The notes under the pieces: generated by a model
What the model was told of the DNA's origin: nothing
What the model saw: the letters and a program-made list of their open reading frames with translations, nothing else
Database searches by the model: none
Program-made: the position numbers and the translations under genes
In this document: positions 7,652 through 17,696 of the stretch, piece after piece
Layout: the number at the start of each line of letters is the position of its first letter
Numbering within the stretch: position 1 is the first letter of the stretch
From: Streptomyces ferrugineus
GTDB taxonomy: Bacteria; Actinomycetota; Actinomycetes; Streptomycetales; Streptomycetaceae
Direction: 5' to 3'
DNA length: 64,000 nt
NCBI RefSeq assembly: GCF_015160855.1
Contig: NZ_CP063373.1
Coordinates: 6,634,001-6,698,000, forward strand

Positions 7652-9370
7652 CTAGGACAGCGGCGGGTACGCGTTCTGCATCAGCTGCTGGAACTGCGCC
7701 GAGAACCAGTGCCCGGAGATGGGTGCGTTCGGCAGGGCGCCGGACATGTTGTTGCCGTTGCGCGGGTTGCCCTCGTACGTCGGGTCGCACATGCGGTCGA
7801 AGCCCTTGCCCTCGTCGTTCGGGATCTCCTGGCTGGAACCGTCGGACTCACCCGGCGGCTTCATCCAGACGTACGCGTCGATCCCGGTCGCCGGGTTGGC
7901 CTGCGGGCGCTCGCCGAGGCCGGCTCCGGACTGGTTGCACCAGTTGCCGACGTGGATGCGGCGGTCGTAGCGGCCGCCGTCGACATAGGCGTCGACGTCC
8001 GTCGTCGGGCCCGGTCCGGCGGGACGCGCGCTGCCGCCCCAGCCGTTGCGGGAGGTGTCGATGAGCATGCCGATACCGGAGTTGAAGCCGGTCGTGACGA
8101 GCTGGTTGCGGAAGCCCTGCGCGAAGGACAGCTCGTCGACGTAGCGGTTCCAGTCGACCCACTTCGACTCACGGACCGACTTGCCGCCGGCGGAGTCGTT
8201 GATGGTGAAGTTGTTCTCCTTCAGGGCGCTGTAGTTGGCCGTGTTGGTGATGAAGCCGTGCACGTCGTTCACGGTGGCGCCCTCGGAGGTGGCGGCCTCC
8301 TTCATCACGGCGGCGCTGGGGGCGAAGTTGTCGTCCCAGCCGATCCAGCCGTGGTGCCCGGCGTCGATGTAGTTGTAGACGTTGGCCACGTCACCGAGCT
8401 TGTTCAGGGCGTAGCCGACGCCCTTCTGGTAGTTGCCGTTGGCCTTCATCACATCGCACTCCGGGGTGGCCGTGGGACGGCTTCCGGTGTTGGTGACCAG
8501 GTTCGGCAGCGAGTCGATCTCGATCGTGGTGACGATCCGCAGCGCGGCGTACTTCGGGTCGGCGAGGATCGCGGCGATCGGGTCGATGTACTCGGTCTTG
8601 TACCGGCCGAGTTCCGTGGGGCCGAGCTCGCCGTTGGAGGCGAGGGCGGAGCAGTCGCGGCCCGGCAGGTTGTAGATGACCAGTTGGACGACGAGTTCGT
8701 CGGAGCCCTTCTGTTCCAGGGCCTTGTCGAGGTGGGCGCGCAGACCCATCTTGCCGCCCGCGCCGTTGATGGCGGCGATGCGGTCGAGCCAGACGCCGGT
8801 GGGCTGGTTGGCGATGCGGCTGCCACCCGGCTCGGCCGCCGCCGCGGCTTGCCACTCGGGGTTCACGTACACCTTGGCGCCGGAGTACGGGTTGTCGACC
8901 TTGGGGCCGGTCGGGTCGGGGTCCGGCGGATCCGTGGGACCGCCGCCGCCGTCGTCGACGTTGCAGGTCACGCCGTCGAGGGTGAAGGTGGCGGGGACGG
9001 CGTTGCCGCCGCTGTAGGAGCCCTGGAAGCCGAAGCTGACCGAACCGCCCGTCGACAGCGTCCCGTTGTAGGTCTCGTTGGTGGCCGTGACGTCGGCGCC
9101 GCTCTGGCTGATCCGCGCGTTCCAGCCGCTGGTGACCTTCTGGTTTCCGGCGTACGACCACTTCACCGACCAGTTCGACTTGGCGGCGCCCTGGTTGGTG
9201 ACCGTGACGGCCGCGGTGAAGCCGGTGTCCCACTGGTTCTGCACCGTGTAGTCGACGGTGCAGGGCACGGCGGCCGTGCCGATTCCGCCGGGGTCCGCGG
9301 CGAGCGCGGTCCCCGAGGCCCCGGCGACCAGGGCCAGGGCGGCGAGCATCGCTGTTCTGGTACGACTCAT
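7652..9370 (-). CDS. Secreted GH6 cellobiohydrolase (cellulose 1,4-beta-cellobiosidase) with CBM2
   Basis: A 572-residue exported enzyme: signal peptide to about residue 25 (LAALALVAGASGTALAA), cellulose-binding CBM2 at about 35-136 with paired Cys and surface Trp residues, a Gly/Pro/Asp linker to about 158, then the GH6 domain to the C-terminus. GH6 hallmarks include IVTTIEIDSLPNLVTN, YIDAGHHGWIGW and IDTSRNGWGG near residue 437. GH6 exo-enzymes release cellobiose from the non-reducing end and act with GH48 enzymes, which work from the other end. It is divergent from the GH48 gene, with a CebR-like site in the shared region. From memory it resembles S. coelicolor SCO6548. Confidence 0.95.
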   Translation of the reverse strand: MSRTRTAMLAALALVAGASGTALAADPGGIGTAAVPCTVDYTVQNQWDTGFTAAVTVTNQGAAKSNWSVKWSYAGNQKVTSGWNARISQSGADVTATNETYNGTLSTGGSVSFGFQGSYSGGNAVPATFTLDGVTCNVDDGGGGPTDPPDPDPTGPKVDNPYSGAKVYVNPEWQAAAAAEPGGSRIANQPTGVWLDRIAAINGAGGKMGLRAHLDKALEQKGSDELVVQLVIYNLPGRDCSALASNGELGPTELGRYKTEYIDPIAAILADPKYAALRIVTTIEIDSLPNLVTNTGSRPTATPECDVMKANGNYQKGVGYALNKLGDVANVYNYIDAGHHGWIGWDDNFAPSAAVMKEAATSEGATVNDVHGFITNTANYSALKENNFTINDSAGGKSVRESKWVDWNRYVDELSFAQGFRNQLVTTGFNSGIGMLIDTSRNGWGGSARPAGPGPTTDVDAYVDGGRYDRRIHVGNWCNQSGAGLGERPQANPATGIDAYVWMKPPGESDGSSQEIPNDEGKGFDRMCDPTYEGNPRNGNNMSGALPNAPISGHWFSAQFQQLMQNAYPPLS

Positions 9371-9442
9371 GAGTGCGGGTTTCCTTCTCGGTTGCGGGTG
9401 TTGTCCGTCGAGTGAGCGCGGGTGATCGCGCAGCCCGATGCC

Positions 9443-9467
9443 CTGCGACGCGGGGGTTCCGTCGCAG
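9443..9467. repeat. Inverted repeat in the GH6 5' leader
   Basis: CTGCGAC and GTCGCAG, separated by 11 bases, form perfect 7-bp arms 73 bp upstream of the GH6 start. It could be a leader hairpin or a protein-binding site; nothing further can be said. Confidence 0.4.
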
Positions 9468-9650
9468 TCGGAGATCAGGGATGACCCAAAGGAGCAGTCG
9501 TCGAACCACTTCGTGACCGGAGCGGGCGTGGAGTGCCAGCAGCTCTCGGCGAGGGCGACCGTGCGGTGACGGCTATAAGTACTGAACGCGGGGGGTGTCG
9601 CATGAGCGACTCCTTGCAGATCAGCGCGCCGGGACGGACGCGTCGACTGA

Positions 9651-9664
9651 TGGAATCGCTCCCA
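9651..9664. promoter_or_regulatory. CebR-like operator, degenerate copy
   Basis: TGGAATCGCTCCCA matches the CebR palindrome TGGGAGCGCTCCCA at 12 of 14 positions, with one half-site intact. It lies 281 bp from the GH6 start and 130 bp before the perfect site, so it may contribute to cellobiose-responsive control of the divergent GH6 gene. Confidence 0.55.
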
Positions 9665-9765
9665 CTGGTGCCATTGAAGCTAGCGCCAAGTGACGGTAAA
9701 GGACAGGGGAGTTACTGACTTTTGCTCAACTGAACTCATCGAATCTTTTCGACTCTTCAAGCACC

Positions 9766-9794
9766 TTGACCCCTTGCACCCCCGTCCCCACTAT
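9766..9794 (+). promoter_or_regulatory. Probable vegetative promoter of the GH48 gene
   Basis: TTGACC at 9766-9771, a 17-bp spacer and CACTAT at 9789-9794 fit a sigma-70 type promoter. The -10 box shares its last base with the CebR palindrome, so a bound repressor would cover the transcription start. Confidence 0.6.
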
Positions 9795-9807
9795 GGGAGC
9801 GCTCCCA
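9794..9807. promoter_or_regulatory. Perfect CebR operator TGGGAGCGCTCCCA
   Basis: The exact 14-bp palindrome known as the binding site of CebR, the LacI-family repressor of cellulose/cellobiose utilisation in Streptomyces, released by cello-oligosaccharides. It overlaps the -10 region and likely start point of the GH48 gene 47 bp before its GTG. cebR itself is not in this window. Confidence 0.93.
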
Positions 9808-9853
9808 CTGGTTCAAGCCTTGACTTCTCCGAGCCGCAAGGAGGAACCAGCAC

Positions 9854-12769
9854 GTGCATCCCCCACGCAAACGCAGAGCCGTACGACGGTTGTGGACGGC
9901 CGCCGTAGCGGCCCTGGCGCTCCCCTTGACGATGCTGAGCACGGGTTCGACACCCGCTCAGGCAGCGGCAGTTCAGTGCAGTGTCGATTACAAGACCAAT
10001 GACTGGGGCTCCGGCTTCACCGCGGATCTGACGATCACCAACCGCGGCACGGATGTCATCGACGGCTGGACCCTGACGTACAGCTACACGGGCAACCAGA
10101 AGCTCGGCAACGGCTGGAACGGCACCTGGTCGCAGTCCGGCCAGGCGGTCACGGTCAAGGACGCCGGCCACAACGGCCGGATCGCCGCCGGAGCCGCGGT
10201 CAGCACCGGTGCGCAGTTCACCTACAGCGGCAGCAACGCCGCCCCCACGAACTTCGCCATCAACGGTACGAGTTGCACCGGCGCCCACCAACCCCCCATC
10301 ACCGTGCTGACCAGCCCGGCGGCGGGTGCCGTCTACTCACAGGGCGACGCCGTCCCGCTCGCGGCCACCGCCGCGGCCGCGGACGACGCGACGATCAGCA
10401 AGGTCGAGTTCTACGACGACACCACGCTGCTGGGCACGGACACGACGGCGCCGTACTCGCTCTCGGTCTCCAGCTTGACCGTGGGCAGCCATTCACTGCT
10501 GGCGAAGGCGTACGACAGCCTGGGCGCGTCCGCGGAGTCCACGCCGGTCGGCATCACGGTCGCCTCGGGTCCCGCCGTGGTCGCGACGCCGGCCCAACTC
10601 CCGGTCCAGCAGGGCAGGACGGCGACATACGACGTCAAGCTGTCGACCCAGCCGTCGGCCGGCGTCACCGTCACCACCGCCCGCGCAAGCGGCAACCCGG
10701 GCCTGTCGGTGACCGGCGGCGCCTCGCTCACCTTCACGCCCTCGAACTGGAACACCGCGCAGAAGGTGACCCTCACGGCCGACGCCTCCGGCACCGGTTC
10801 GGCGACCTTCGAGTCGACGGCCACCGGGCACGCGAAAGCCACGGTCACCGCCACCCAGATCGCGGCGACGAAGGCGTACGACGCCCGCTTCCTGGAGCTG
10901 TACGGCAAGATCACCAACCCGGCGAACGGCTACTTCTCGCCCGAGGGCATTCCCTACCACTCGGTCGAGACACTGATCGTCGAGGCACCGGACCACGGCC
11001 ACGAGACCACGTCGGAGGCCTACAGCTACCTTCTCTGGTTGCAGGCGATGTACGGCAAGGTCACGGGCGACTGGTCCAAGTTCAACGGCGCCTGGGAGAT
11101 CATGGAGAAGTACATGATCCCGACCCATGCCGACCAGCCGACGAACTCCTTCTACAACGCCTCGAAGCCGGCTACGTACGCACCTGAGCTGGACACCCCG
11201 AACGAGTACCCGGCGAAGCTGGACACCGGGGTCCCGGTCGGCTCGGACCCGATCGCCGGCGAGCTGAAGAGCGCGTACGGCACCGACGACGTCTACGGCA
11301 TGCACTGGCTGCAGGACGTCGACAACACCTACGGCTACGGCAACTCGCCCGGCAAGTGCGAGGCCGGGCCGAGCGACACCGGGCCGTCGTACATCAACAC
11401 CTTCCAGCGCGGTGCGCAGGAGTCGGTGTGGGAGACGGTGCCGCAGCCGACCTGCGACCAGTTCAAGTACGGCGGCACGAACGGGTACCTGGACCTGTTC
11501 ACCGGTGACGCCTCCTACGCCAAGCAGTGGAAGTTCACCAACGCCCCGGACGCCGACGCCCGAGCGGTGCAGGCCGCGTACTGGGCCGACAAGTGGGCCG
11601 ACGAGCAGGGCAAGGGCGGCGAGATCTCCGCGACCGTGGCCAAGGCCGCGAAGATGGGCGACTACCTGCGCTACGCGATGTACGACAAGTACTTCAAGAA
11701 GGTCGGCAACTGCGTGGGCGCCTCGTCCTGCCCGGCGGGCACCGGCAAGGACGCCTCGCACTATCTGCTGTCCTGGTACTACGCCTGGGGCGGAGCCACC
11801 GACACCTCGGCGGGCTGGGCCTGGCGCATCGGCTCCAGCCATGCGCACGGCGGCTACCAGAACCCGATGGCGGCCTATGCGCTGAGCTCGTACGCCGATC
11901 TGAAGCCCAAGTCGGCGACGGGACAGGCGGACTGGGCCAAGTCCCTCGACCGGCAGATCGAGTTCTACCGCTGGCTGCAGTCCAGCGAGGGCGCGATCGC
12001 GGGCGGCGCGACCAACAGCTGGGCGGGCCGGTACGCGACGCCGCCCGCCGGCAAGTCGACCTTCTACGGCATGTACTACGACCAGCAGCCCGTCTACCAC
12101 GACCCGCCGTCCAACCAGTGGTTCGGCTTCCAGGCGTGGTCGATGGAGCGGGTCGCCGAGTACTACCAGCAGACGGGGAACGCCGCCGCGAAGGCCGTCC
12201 TCGACAAGTGGGTCGACTGGGCGCTGTCCGAGACGACCGTCAACCCGGACGGCACGTACCGGATCCCGTCGACGCTCCAGTGGTCGGGGCAGCCCGACAC
12301 CTGGAACCCGTCAAGTCCGAGTGCGAACAACGGACTTCATGTCTCCGTCGCCGACTACACCAATGACGTCGGCGTGGCGGCCGCGTACGCCAAGACCCTG
12401 ACGTACTACGCGGACCGCTCCGGGGACACGGAGGCCGCCGCCACGGCCAAGGCGCTCCTCGACGGCATGTGGGACAACCACCAGGACGACCTGGGCATCG
12501 CCGTCCCGGAGAACCGCGCCGACTACAACCGCTTCGACGACGCGATCTACATCCCGTCCGGCTGGACCGGCACCATGCCGAACGGTGACGCGATCAACTC
12601 GTCGTCGACCTTCGACTCGATCCGTTCGTTCTACGAGGACGATCCGGCCTGGTCGAAGATCGAGGCGTATCTCGCGGGCGGCGCGGTGCCGTCGTTCACG
12701 TATCACCGGTTCTGGGCCCAGGCGGACATCGCGTTGGCCATGGGCTCGTACGCGGAGCTTCTCGAATAA
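9854..12769 (+). CDS. Secreted GH48 processive cellulase with CBM2 and Ig-like domains
   Basis: A 971-residue exported cellulase. A signal peptide runs to about residue 37 (cut after AQA), CBM2 spans about 38-140, an Ig-like domain about 145-232, a second Ig/Calx-like domain about 238-335, and the GH48 catalytic domain about 345-971. The catalytic acid is the Glu in [11 protein letters not shown] near residue 380. GH48 enzymes release cellobiose from the reducing end and are the dominant partners of GH6 exoglucanases. GTG 9854 has AAGGAGG nine bases upstream. The promoter carries a perfect CebR box, so expression should be induced by cellobiose. Downstream is GH74, 190 bp away with its own possible operator. 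Confidence 0.96.
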   Translation: MHPPRKRRAVRRLWTAAVAALALPLTMLSTGSTPAQAAAVQCSVDYKTNDWGSGFTADLTITNRGTDVIDGWTLTYSYTGNQKLGNGWNGTWSQSGQAVTVKDAGHNGRIAAGAAVSTGAQFTYSGSNAAPTNFAINGTSCTGAHQPPITVLTSPAAGAVYSQGDAVPLAATAAAADDATISKVEFYDDTTLLGTDTTAPYSLSVSSLTVGSHSLLAKAYDSLGASAESTPVGITVASGPAVVATPAQLPVQQGRTATYDVKLSTQPSAGVTVTTARASGNPGLSVTGGASLTFTPSNWNTAQKVTLTADASGTGSATFESTATGHAKATVTATQIAATKAYDARFLELYGKITNPANGYFSPEGIPYHSVETLIVEAPDHGHETTSEAYSYLLWLQAMYGKVTGDWSKFNGAWEIMEKYMIPTHADQPTNSFYNASKPATYAPELDTPNEYPAKLDTGVPVGSDPIAGELKSAYGTDDVYGMHWLQDVDNTYGYGNSPGKCEAGPSDTGPSYINTFQRGAQESVWETVPQPTCDQFKYGGTNGYLDLFTGDASYAKQWKFTNAPDADARAVQAAYWADKWADEQGKGGEISATVAKAAKMGDYLRYAMYDKYFKKVGNCVGASSCPAGTGKDASHYLLSWYYAWGGATDTSAGWAWRIGSSHAHGGYQNPMAAYALSSYADLKPKSATGQADWAKSLDRQIEFYRWLQSSEGAIAGGATNSWAGRYATPPAGKSTFYGMYYDQQPVYHDPPSNQWFGFQAWSMERVAEYYQQTGNAAAKAVLDKWVDWALSETTVNPDGTYRIPSTLQWSGQPDTWNPSSPSANNGLHVSVADYTNDVGVAAAYAKTLTYYADRSGDTEAAATAKALLDGMWDNHQDDLGIAVPENRADYNRFDDAIYIPSGWTGTMPNGDAINSSSTFDSIRSFYEDDPAWSKIEAYLAGGAVPSFTYHRFWAQADIALAMGSYAELLE

Positions 12770-12822
12770 CCGTCCCCGCCAGGAGCTCCGCGGGAGGAGC
12801 CGGGTTCGACTGCGGGTCCGCC

Positions 12823-12852
12823 GTGGCTGGTCGCGCAGTTCCCCGCGCCCCT
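12823..12852. repeat. Dispersed intergenic repeat, copy 1
   Basis: This 30-bp sequence, beginning GTGGCTGGTCGCGCAG, is repeated exactly at 38515-38544. Both copies are preceded by TGCGGGT and both lie just after stop codons of unrelated genes. It looks like a family of short, GC-rich Streptomyces intergenic repeats rather than coding DNA. Confidence 0.8.
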
Positions 12853-12927
12853 CGGGGCGTCACCGCCCCGTTGCCCGGGCGGTCCCCAGCCTCACCGGGG
12901 ACCGCCCGGTCATCTCCGTCCTCGATA

Positions 12928-12940
12928 GAAAGCGCTTGCC
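12928..12940. promoter_or_regulatory. LacI-type half-conserved palindrome upstream of GH74
   Basis: GAAAGCGCTTGCC contains the perfect core AAGCGCTT, typical of LacI-family operators, 20 bp before the GH74 start. It does not match the CebR consensus, so another sugar repressor or catabolite regulator may act here. Low certainty. Confidence 0.4.
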
Positions 12941-12959
12941 CCAAGGAGAGGACCCCACC

Positions 12960-15614
12960 GTGCGAAGAACACGCATCCTCACCGCCGCGCTGGCCCTCGC
13001 GGCCGGACTGCTCGCGGGCACCCCACCCGCACTCGCCGCCCCTGCCGCCAAGGGCGTGTCGATCAGCGCCGACACCTACACCTGGAAGAACGCCCGCATC
13101 GACGGCGGCGGCTTCGTCCCCGGCATCGTCTTCAACCGCACCGAGAAGAACCTCGCCTACGCCCGCACCGACATCGGCGGCGCCTACCGCTGGCAGGAGT
13201 CGACGAAGACCTGGACGCCGCTGCTGGACTCGGTGGGCTGGGACGACTGGGGGCACACGGGCGTGGTGAGCCTGGCCTCGGACTCCGTGGACCCGGACAA
13301 GGTGTACGCCGCGGTCGGCACGTACACCAACAGCTGGGACCCGAAGAACGGCGCGGTGATGCGCTCCTCCGACCGGGGCGCGAGCTGGGAGAAGGCGGAC
13401 CTGCCGTTCAAGCTGGGCGGCAACATGCCCGGCCGCGGCATGGGTGAGCGGCTGGCGGTCGACCCGAACAGGAACAGCGTGCTGTACCTGGGCGCGCCCA
13501 GCGGCAAGGGGCTGTGGCGGTCGACCGACTCCGGGGCGACCTGGTCGCAGGTGGCGAACTTCCCCAACGTCGGCAACTACGTGCAGGACCCGAGCGACTC
13601 CAGCGGATACGCCAGCGACAACCAGGGCATCGTCTGGGTCACCTTCGACGAGTCCACGGGGACGTCCGGGAACGCGACCAGGACCGTCTATGTCGGGGTC
13701 GCCGACAAGGACAACGCCGTGTACCGGTCGACGGACGCGGGCGCGACCTGGTCGCGGGTCGCCGGGCAGCCGACGGGACACCTGGCGCACAAGGGGGTCC
13801 TGGACGCGGCGAACGGCTACCTCTATCTCGCCTACAGCGACAAGGGCGGCCCGTACGACGGCGGCAAGGGCCGGCTGTGGCGGTACGCGACGGCGACCGG
13901 CACCTGGACCGACATCAGCCCGGTCGCCGAGGCCGACACCTACTACGGCTTCTCCGGGCTGACCGTGGACCGGCGGCGGCCGGGCACGGTGATGGCGACG
14001 GCGTACAGCTCCTGGTGGCCGGACACCCAGATCTTCCGCTCCACGGACAGCGGCGGGACATGGACGAAGGCGTGGGACTACACGTCGTATCCCAACCGCG
14101 AGAACCGCTACACGATGGACGTCTCGTCCTCGCCGTGGCTGACGTGGGGCGCGAACCCGTCGCCGCCCGAGCAGACGCCGAAGCTGGGCTGGATGACGGA
14201 GGCGCTGGAGATCGACCCGTTCGACTCCGACCGGATGATGTACGGCACGGGCGCGACCATCTACGGCACCGAGAACCTCACGAACTGGGACAGCGGAAGC
14301 AAGTTCGCCATCAAGCCGATGGTGCGAGGTCTGGAGGAGACGGCGGTCAACGACCTCGCCTCTCCCCCGTCGGGCGCGCCGCTGCTGAGCGCCCTCGGCG
14401 ACATCGGCGGCTTCCGGCACACGGACCTCACCAAGGTGCCGTCGATGATGTTCACCCAGCCGAACTTCACCACGACGACGAGTCTGGACTTCGCCGAGGC
14501 CAATCCCGGCACCGTGGTGCGGGTCGGCAATCTGGACTCCGGCCCGCACATCGCGTTCTCGACGGACAACGGCGCCAACTGGTTCGCCGGGAGCGACCCT
14601 TCGGGCGTCAGCGGCGGCGGCACGGTCGCGGCGGCGGCGGACGGCAGCCGGTTCGTGTGGAGCCCCGACGGTACGGGCGTGCGGTACACGACGGGCTTCG
14701 GCACCTCCTGGGCTGCCTCCAGCGGGATCCCGGCCGGGGCGGTCGTGGAGTCCGACCGGGTGGACCCGCAGGTCTTCTACGGCTTCAAGTCCGGGAAGTT
14801 CTACGTCAGTTCGGACGGCGGCGCGACCTTCACCGCGTCCTCGGCGTCCGGGTTGCCGAGTGGGGACAGCGTCCGCTTCAAGGCGCTGCCCGGGGCGAAG
14901 GGGGACGTGTGGCTGGCGGGCGGTGCGCCGGACGGCGCGTACGGCCTGTGGCACTCCACGGACGGCGGCGCGACCTTCACCAAGCTCTCCAACGTCGAGC
15001 AGGCCGACACGATCGGCTTCGGCAAGGCGGCGACGGGAGCGTCGTACCAGACGCTGTACACCAGCGCGAAGATCGGTGGCGTACGCGGCATCTTCCGGTC
15101 GACGGACAAGGGCGCGACCTGGACCCGCATCAACGACGACGCCCACCAGTGGGGTTGGACGGGGGCCGCGATCACCGGCGACCCGCGGGTGTACGGGAGG
15201 GTGTACGTGTCCACGAACGGCCGCGGGGTCGTCTACGGCGACACGTCGGACGCGGGCGGCGGTGGCGGCACCGACCCCACGCCCACGCCGACCGGCGGCT
15301 GTGCGGTGACGTACAAGGTGACCAACCAGTGGTCGGGCGGCTTCCAGGCGGATGTGCAGCTGTCCAACACGGGCTCGAGTGCCTGGAGCGGCTGGTCGCT
15401 CGGCTGGTCCTTCGCGGACGGTCAGCGGATCACTCAGGCGTGGAACGCCGAGTACACGCAGTCGGGTTCGGCGGTGACCGCGAGGAACGTCGGCTGGAAC
15501 GGCGACGTGGCGGCCGGTGCGTCCGTGAGTTTCGGGTTCACGGGCGACTGGTCCGGGGCGAACGCGAAACCGACCGCGTTCAGGCTGGGTGAGCGGACCT
15601 GCGCGGTGAGTTGA
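12960..15614 (+). CDS. Secreted GH74 xyloglucanase with C-terminal CBM2
   Basis: An 884-residue exported enzyme: signal peptide to about residue 30 (ending ALA-AP), two seven-bladed propellers built from repeated DxGxTW-type blades to about residue 760, a Gly/Pro/Thr linker and a CBM2 at about 778-884. Catalytic Asp residues are visible in YARTDIGGAYRW near residue 70 and GDIGGFRHTD near 480, the positions known for GH74 enzymes. It would cleave xyloglucan chains coating cellulose. GTG 12960 is preceded by AAGGAG. Position after GH48 implies co-induction on plant biomass, although the operator-like palindrome in the gap suggests separate control. It ends at a perfect 36-bp palindrome. Confidence 0.95.
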   Translation: MRRTRILTAALALAAGLLAGTPPALAAPAAKGVSISADTYTWKNARIDGGGFVPGIVFNRTEKNLAYARTDIGGAYRWQESTKTWTPLLDSVGWDDWGHTGVVSLASDSVDPDKVYAAVGTYTNSWDPKNGAVMRSSDRGASWEKADLPFKLGGNMPGRGMGERLAVDPNRNSVLYLGAPSGKGLWRSTDSGATWSQVANFPNVGNYVQDPSDSSGYASDNQGIVWVTFDESTGTSGNATRTVYVGVADKDNAVYRSTDAGATWSRVAGQPTGHLAHKGVLDAANGYLYLAYSDKGGPYDGGKGRLWRYATATGTWTDISPVAEADTYYGFSGLTVDRRRPGTVMATAYSSWWPDTQIFRSTDSGGTWTKAWDYTSYPNRENRYTMDVSSSPWLTWGANPSPPEQTPKLGWMTEALEIDPFDSDRMMYGTGATIYGTENLTNWDSGSKFAIKPMVRGLEETAVNDLASPPSGAPLLSALGDIGGFRHTDLTKVPSMMFTQPNFTTTTSLDFAEANPGTVVRVGNLDSGPHIAFSTDNGANWFAGSDPSGVSGGGTVAAAADGSRFVWSPDGTGVRYTTGFGTSWAASSGIPAGAVVESDRVDPQVFYGFKSGKFYVSSDGGATFTASSASGLPSGDSVRFKALPGAKGDVWLAGGAPDGAYGLWHSTDGGATFTKLSNVEQADTIGFGKAATGASYQTLYTSAKIGGVRGIFRSTDKGATWTRINDDAHQWGWTGAAITGDPRVYGRVYVSTNGRGVVYGDTSDAGGGGGTDPTPTPTGGCAVTYKVTNQWSGGFQADVQLSNTGSSAWSGWSLGWSFADGQRITQAWNAEYTQSGSAVTARNVGWNGDVAAGASVSFGFTGDWSGANAKPTAFRLGERTCAVS

Positions 15615-15620
15615 GCGGAC

Positions 15621-15656
15621 CCGAGGGTGCGTGCCGGCGCCGGCACGCACCCTCGG
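15621..15656. terminator. Perfect 36-bp palindrome, bidirectional terminator
   Basis: Bases 15621-15638 are the exact reverse complement of 15639-15656, giving an 18-bp stem, or 16 pairs with a 4-nt loop. It begins 6 bp after the GH74 stop and lies 42 bp from the stop of the convergent PL11 gene. It should terminate both transcripts. Confidence 0.85.
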
Positions 15657-15697
15657 TGTTCTCCTGCACGATCTCGTCGGGCTCGGCCTTCAGCCGT

Positions 15698-17572
15698 TCA
15701 CGGTGTGTAGACCGTGGGGCGCGGTGCCGTCGGCATGCCGTTGCCGAGGAAGAAGCTCGGGTGCGGCGGCTGATTATATGCGGTGTTCTGCCACGCGATG
15801 CCCGTGCGGTACATCGTGTCGTGCAGCAGGGTCGTGATCTTCGTGTTCGTCTCGTACGGCGTCGAGTAGATCCGTAGCGCCCTGTTGTCGCTGGTTCGCC
15901 AGACGACCTCCTCACGCCAGTCGCCGAGGACGTCGCCGGACAGCACGGGCGTGGCCTTCGTGCCGTTGTTGGAGGAGACACCGGATCCGGTCAGCAGTCG
16001 GGTGTCGGACGACGTGCCGTACTTGTCGATGCGGGTGCCGTCGAGGAGTTCGCGGACCGGGTCGCCGTCCCACCAGGACAGGAAGTTGACGGAGGACGGC
16101 TCGCGGCCCTTGGTGGCGCCGGCCTCGTCGCGGATCGAGGAGTCGGAGGCGGACCAGACCTCGGCGCCGTCATTGCCGGCCCAGATGTCCCCGGCGACCC
16201 CGCGGCCGTTGTCGCAGCAGGCGGCGAGCTTCCAGTTGACCGTGCCGTTGGCCGGGTTGACGTACAGCTCGGCGGGCTGGCTCGTCGACTCGGAGACCTT
16301 GAAGTACTCCAGGCCCGCTCGGGAAGGGTCGAGGTCGCCGAGGTGCTGGGCGTCGCCGTGGCCGGTCCTCGTGGTCCACAAGCCCCGGCCGTTGTCGTCC
16401 ACGGCCATCGCGCCGTACACGATCTCGTCCTTGCCGTCGCCGTCGACGTCCCCGACGGAGAGGCTGTGCGAGCCCTGGCCGTCGAAGCCCTTGCCGGCGT
16501 TGGTGGAGGAGTTGGTGTCGAAGGTCCAGCGGCGGGTGAAGGCGCCGTCTCGCCAGTCCCAGGCCGCGATGACCGAACGGGTGTAGTAGCCGCGGGCCAT
16601 GATGAGGGAGGGGCGGGAGCCGTCCAAGTAGGCGGTGCCGGCGAGGAACCGGTCGACGCGGTTGCCGTAGGAGTCGCCCCAGGACGACACGTTGCCGCGG
16701 GCCGGCACGTAGTCGACCGTCCCCATCGCCTTGCCGGTCTGGCCGTTGAACATGGTCAGGTACTCGGGACCGGACAGGATGTAGCCGGACGAGTTGCGGT
16801 GGTCGGCCGAGGAGCTGCCGATCACCGCGCCGGTGCCGTCCCGCGTGCCGTCGGCCGTCTTCATGGCGACCTCGGCCTTGCCGTCGCCGTCGTAGTCGTA
16901 CACCTGGAACTGTGTGTAGTGCGCGCCGGAGCGGATGTTGCGGCCCAGGTCGACGCGCCACAGCCGGGTGCCGTCGAGCTTGATGCCGTCGATGATCGTG
17001 TTGCCGGTGTAGCCGGACTGGGAGTTGTCCTTGGCGTTGGTGGGATACCACTTCAGGACGATGTCGAGGGCCCCGTCGCCGTCGAGGTCGCCGATCGAGG
17101 CGTCGTTGGCCTCGTAGGTGTACGCCACTCCGTCCGGGGTCGTGCCGCCGGCCGGCGGGCTGATGGGGACGTCCTTGTAGCCCGTGCGGAACTGGACGGC
17201 GTGCACCGAGTCGCTCTGCTCGACGCCGCCCACGACCGCGCGGACGGTGTAGTCGGCGTGGGCGGGGGCGCCGGAGTGGAAGTAGTTGGTGGAGCCGGTG
17301 ATCGGGGCCGAGTTGACCTTGGTGCCGGCCCGGTAGACGTTGAAGGAGACGTCGTCCGGGTCGGTTCCCAGCCAGCGCCAGGTCACCAGGTTGCCGCTGG
17401 AGGTGTGGACACTGACCACGCCCCGGTCGAGCGCCTCGACCTGGCGGGCGGTGGCCGCCCGCGCCGTGCCGGCGGTGTTGAGGGTGGTGAGTCCGGCCGC
17501 GATCAGGGCGGCCGTGGCGAGGGTCGCGGCGAGGGCGGCCCGGCGTCTGCGGTGCTTGCGCGGGTGCTGCAC
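15698..17572 (-). CDS. Secreted rhamnogalacturonan lyase (PL11)
   Basis: A 624-residue exported protein. The signal peptide is visible at residues 1-39 (KHRRRRAALAATLATAALIAAG...ARA), then an N-terminal Ig-like domain and an eight-bladed propeller carrying repeated calcium-binding loops such as DLDGDGALD, DYDGDGKAE and DVDGDGKDE. This is the PL11 (YesW-like) architecture, which cleaves rhamnogalacturonan I in pectin. The GTG at 17572 has GAGGAGG eight bases upstream. It extends the cellulose/xyloglucan island to pectin. No CBM is present, unlike its three neighbours. Confidence 0.93.
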   Translation of the reverse strand: MQHPRKHRRRRAALAATLATAALIAAGLTTLNTAGTARAATARQVEALDRGVVSVHTSSGNLVTWRWLGTDPDDVSFNVYRAGTKVNSAPITGSTNYFHSGAPAHADYTVRAVVGGVEQSDSVHAVQFRTGYKDVPISPPAGGTTPDGVAYTYEANDASIGDLDGDGALDIVLKWYPTNAKDNSQSGYTGNTIIDGIKLDGTRLWRVDLGRNIRSGAHYTQFQVYDYDGDGKAEVAMKTADGTRDGTGAVIGSSSADHRNSSGYILSGPEYLTMFNGQTGKAMGTVDYVPARGNVSSWGDSYGNRVDRFLAGTAYLDGSRPSLIMARGYYTRSVIAAWDWRDGAFTRRWTFDTNSSTNAGKGFDGQGSHSLSVGDVDGDGKDEIVYGAMAVDDNGRGLWTTRTGHGDAQHLGDLDPSRAGLEYFKVSESTSQPAELYVNPANGTVNWKLAACCDNGRGVAGDIWAGNDGAEVWSASDSSIRDEAGATKGREPSSVNFLSWWDGDPVRELLDGTRIDKYGTSSDTRLLTGSGVSSNNGTKATPVLSGDVLGDWREEVVWRTSDNRALRIYSTPYETNTKITTLLHDTMYRTGIAWQNTAYNQPPHPSFFLGNGMPTAPRPTVYTP

Positions 17573-17696
17573 GAGACGTACCTCCTCGGGAGGACGGACG
17601 GGTTCCGTTCCCTCGGTCGCCGCTGTTCGTGCGCAAGTTGCCGCGTCTTTCGGCCAGTTCGGACCTGAGCGACCCCTCTCTCAAGTCCGGGACGGT

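Larger units (their letters stand above)
9371..9853. other. 483-bp divergent regulatory region between GH6 and GH48 genes
   Basis: No believable gene is present. The region contains the GH48 promoter and CebR operator (9766-9807), a second CebR-like site (9651-9664) and an inverted repeat CTGCGAC-N11-GTCGCAG (9443-9467) in the probable GH6 leader. The sequence near 9700-9770 is unusually AT-rich for this genome. Confidence 0.7.

Noticed and set aside
9533..9718. 61-codon frame in the GH6/GH48 gap
   Set aside because: No RBS, no family resemblance, and it covers the CebR-like site and promoter DNA.
12696..15650. 984-residue minus-strand frame opposite GH74
   Set aside because: Antisense of a recognised GH74 gene, no start signal, arginine-rich low-information protein.
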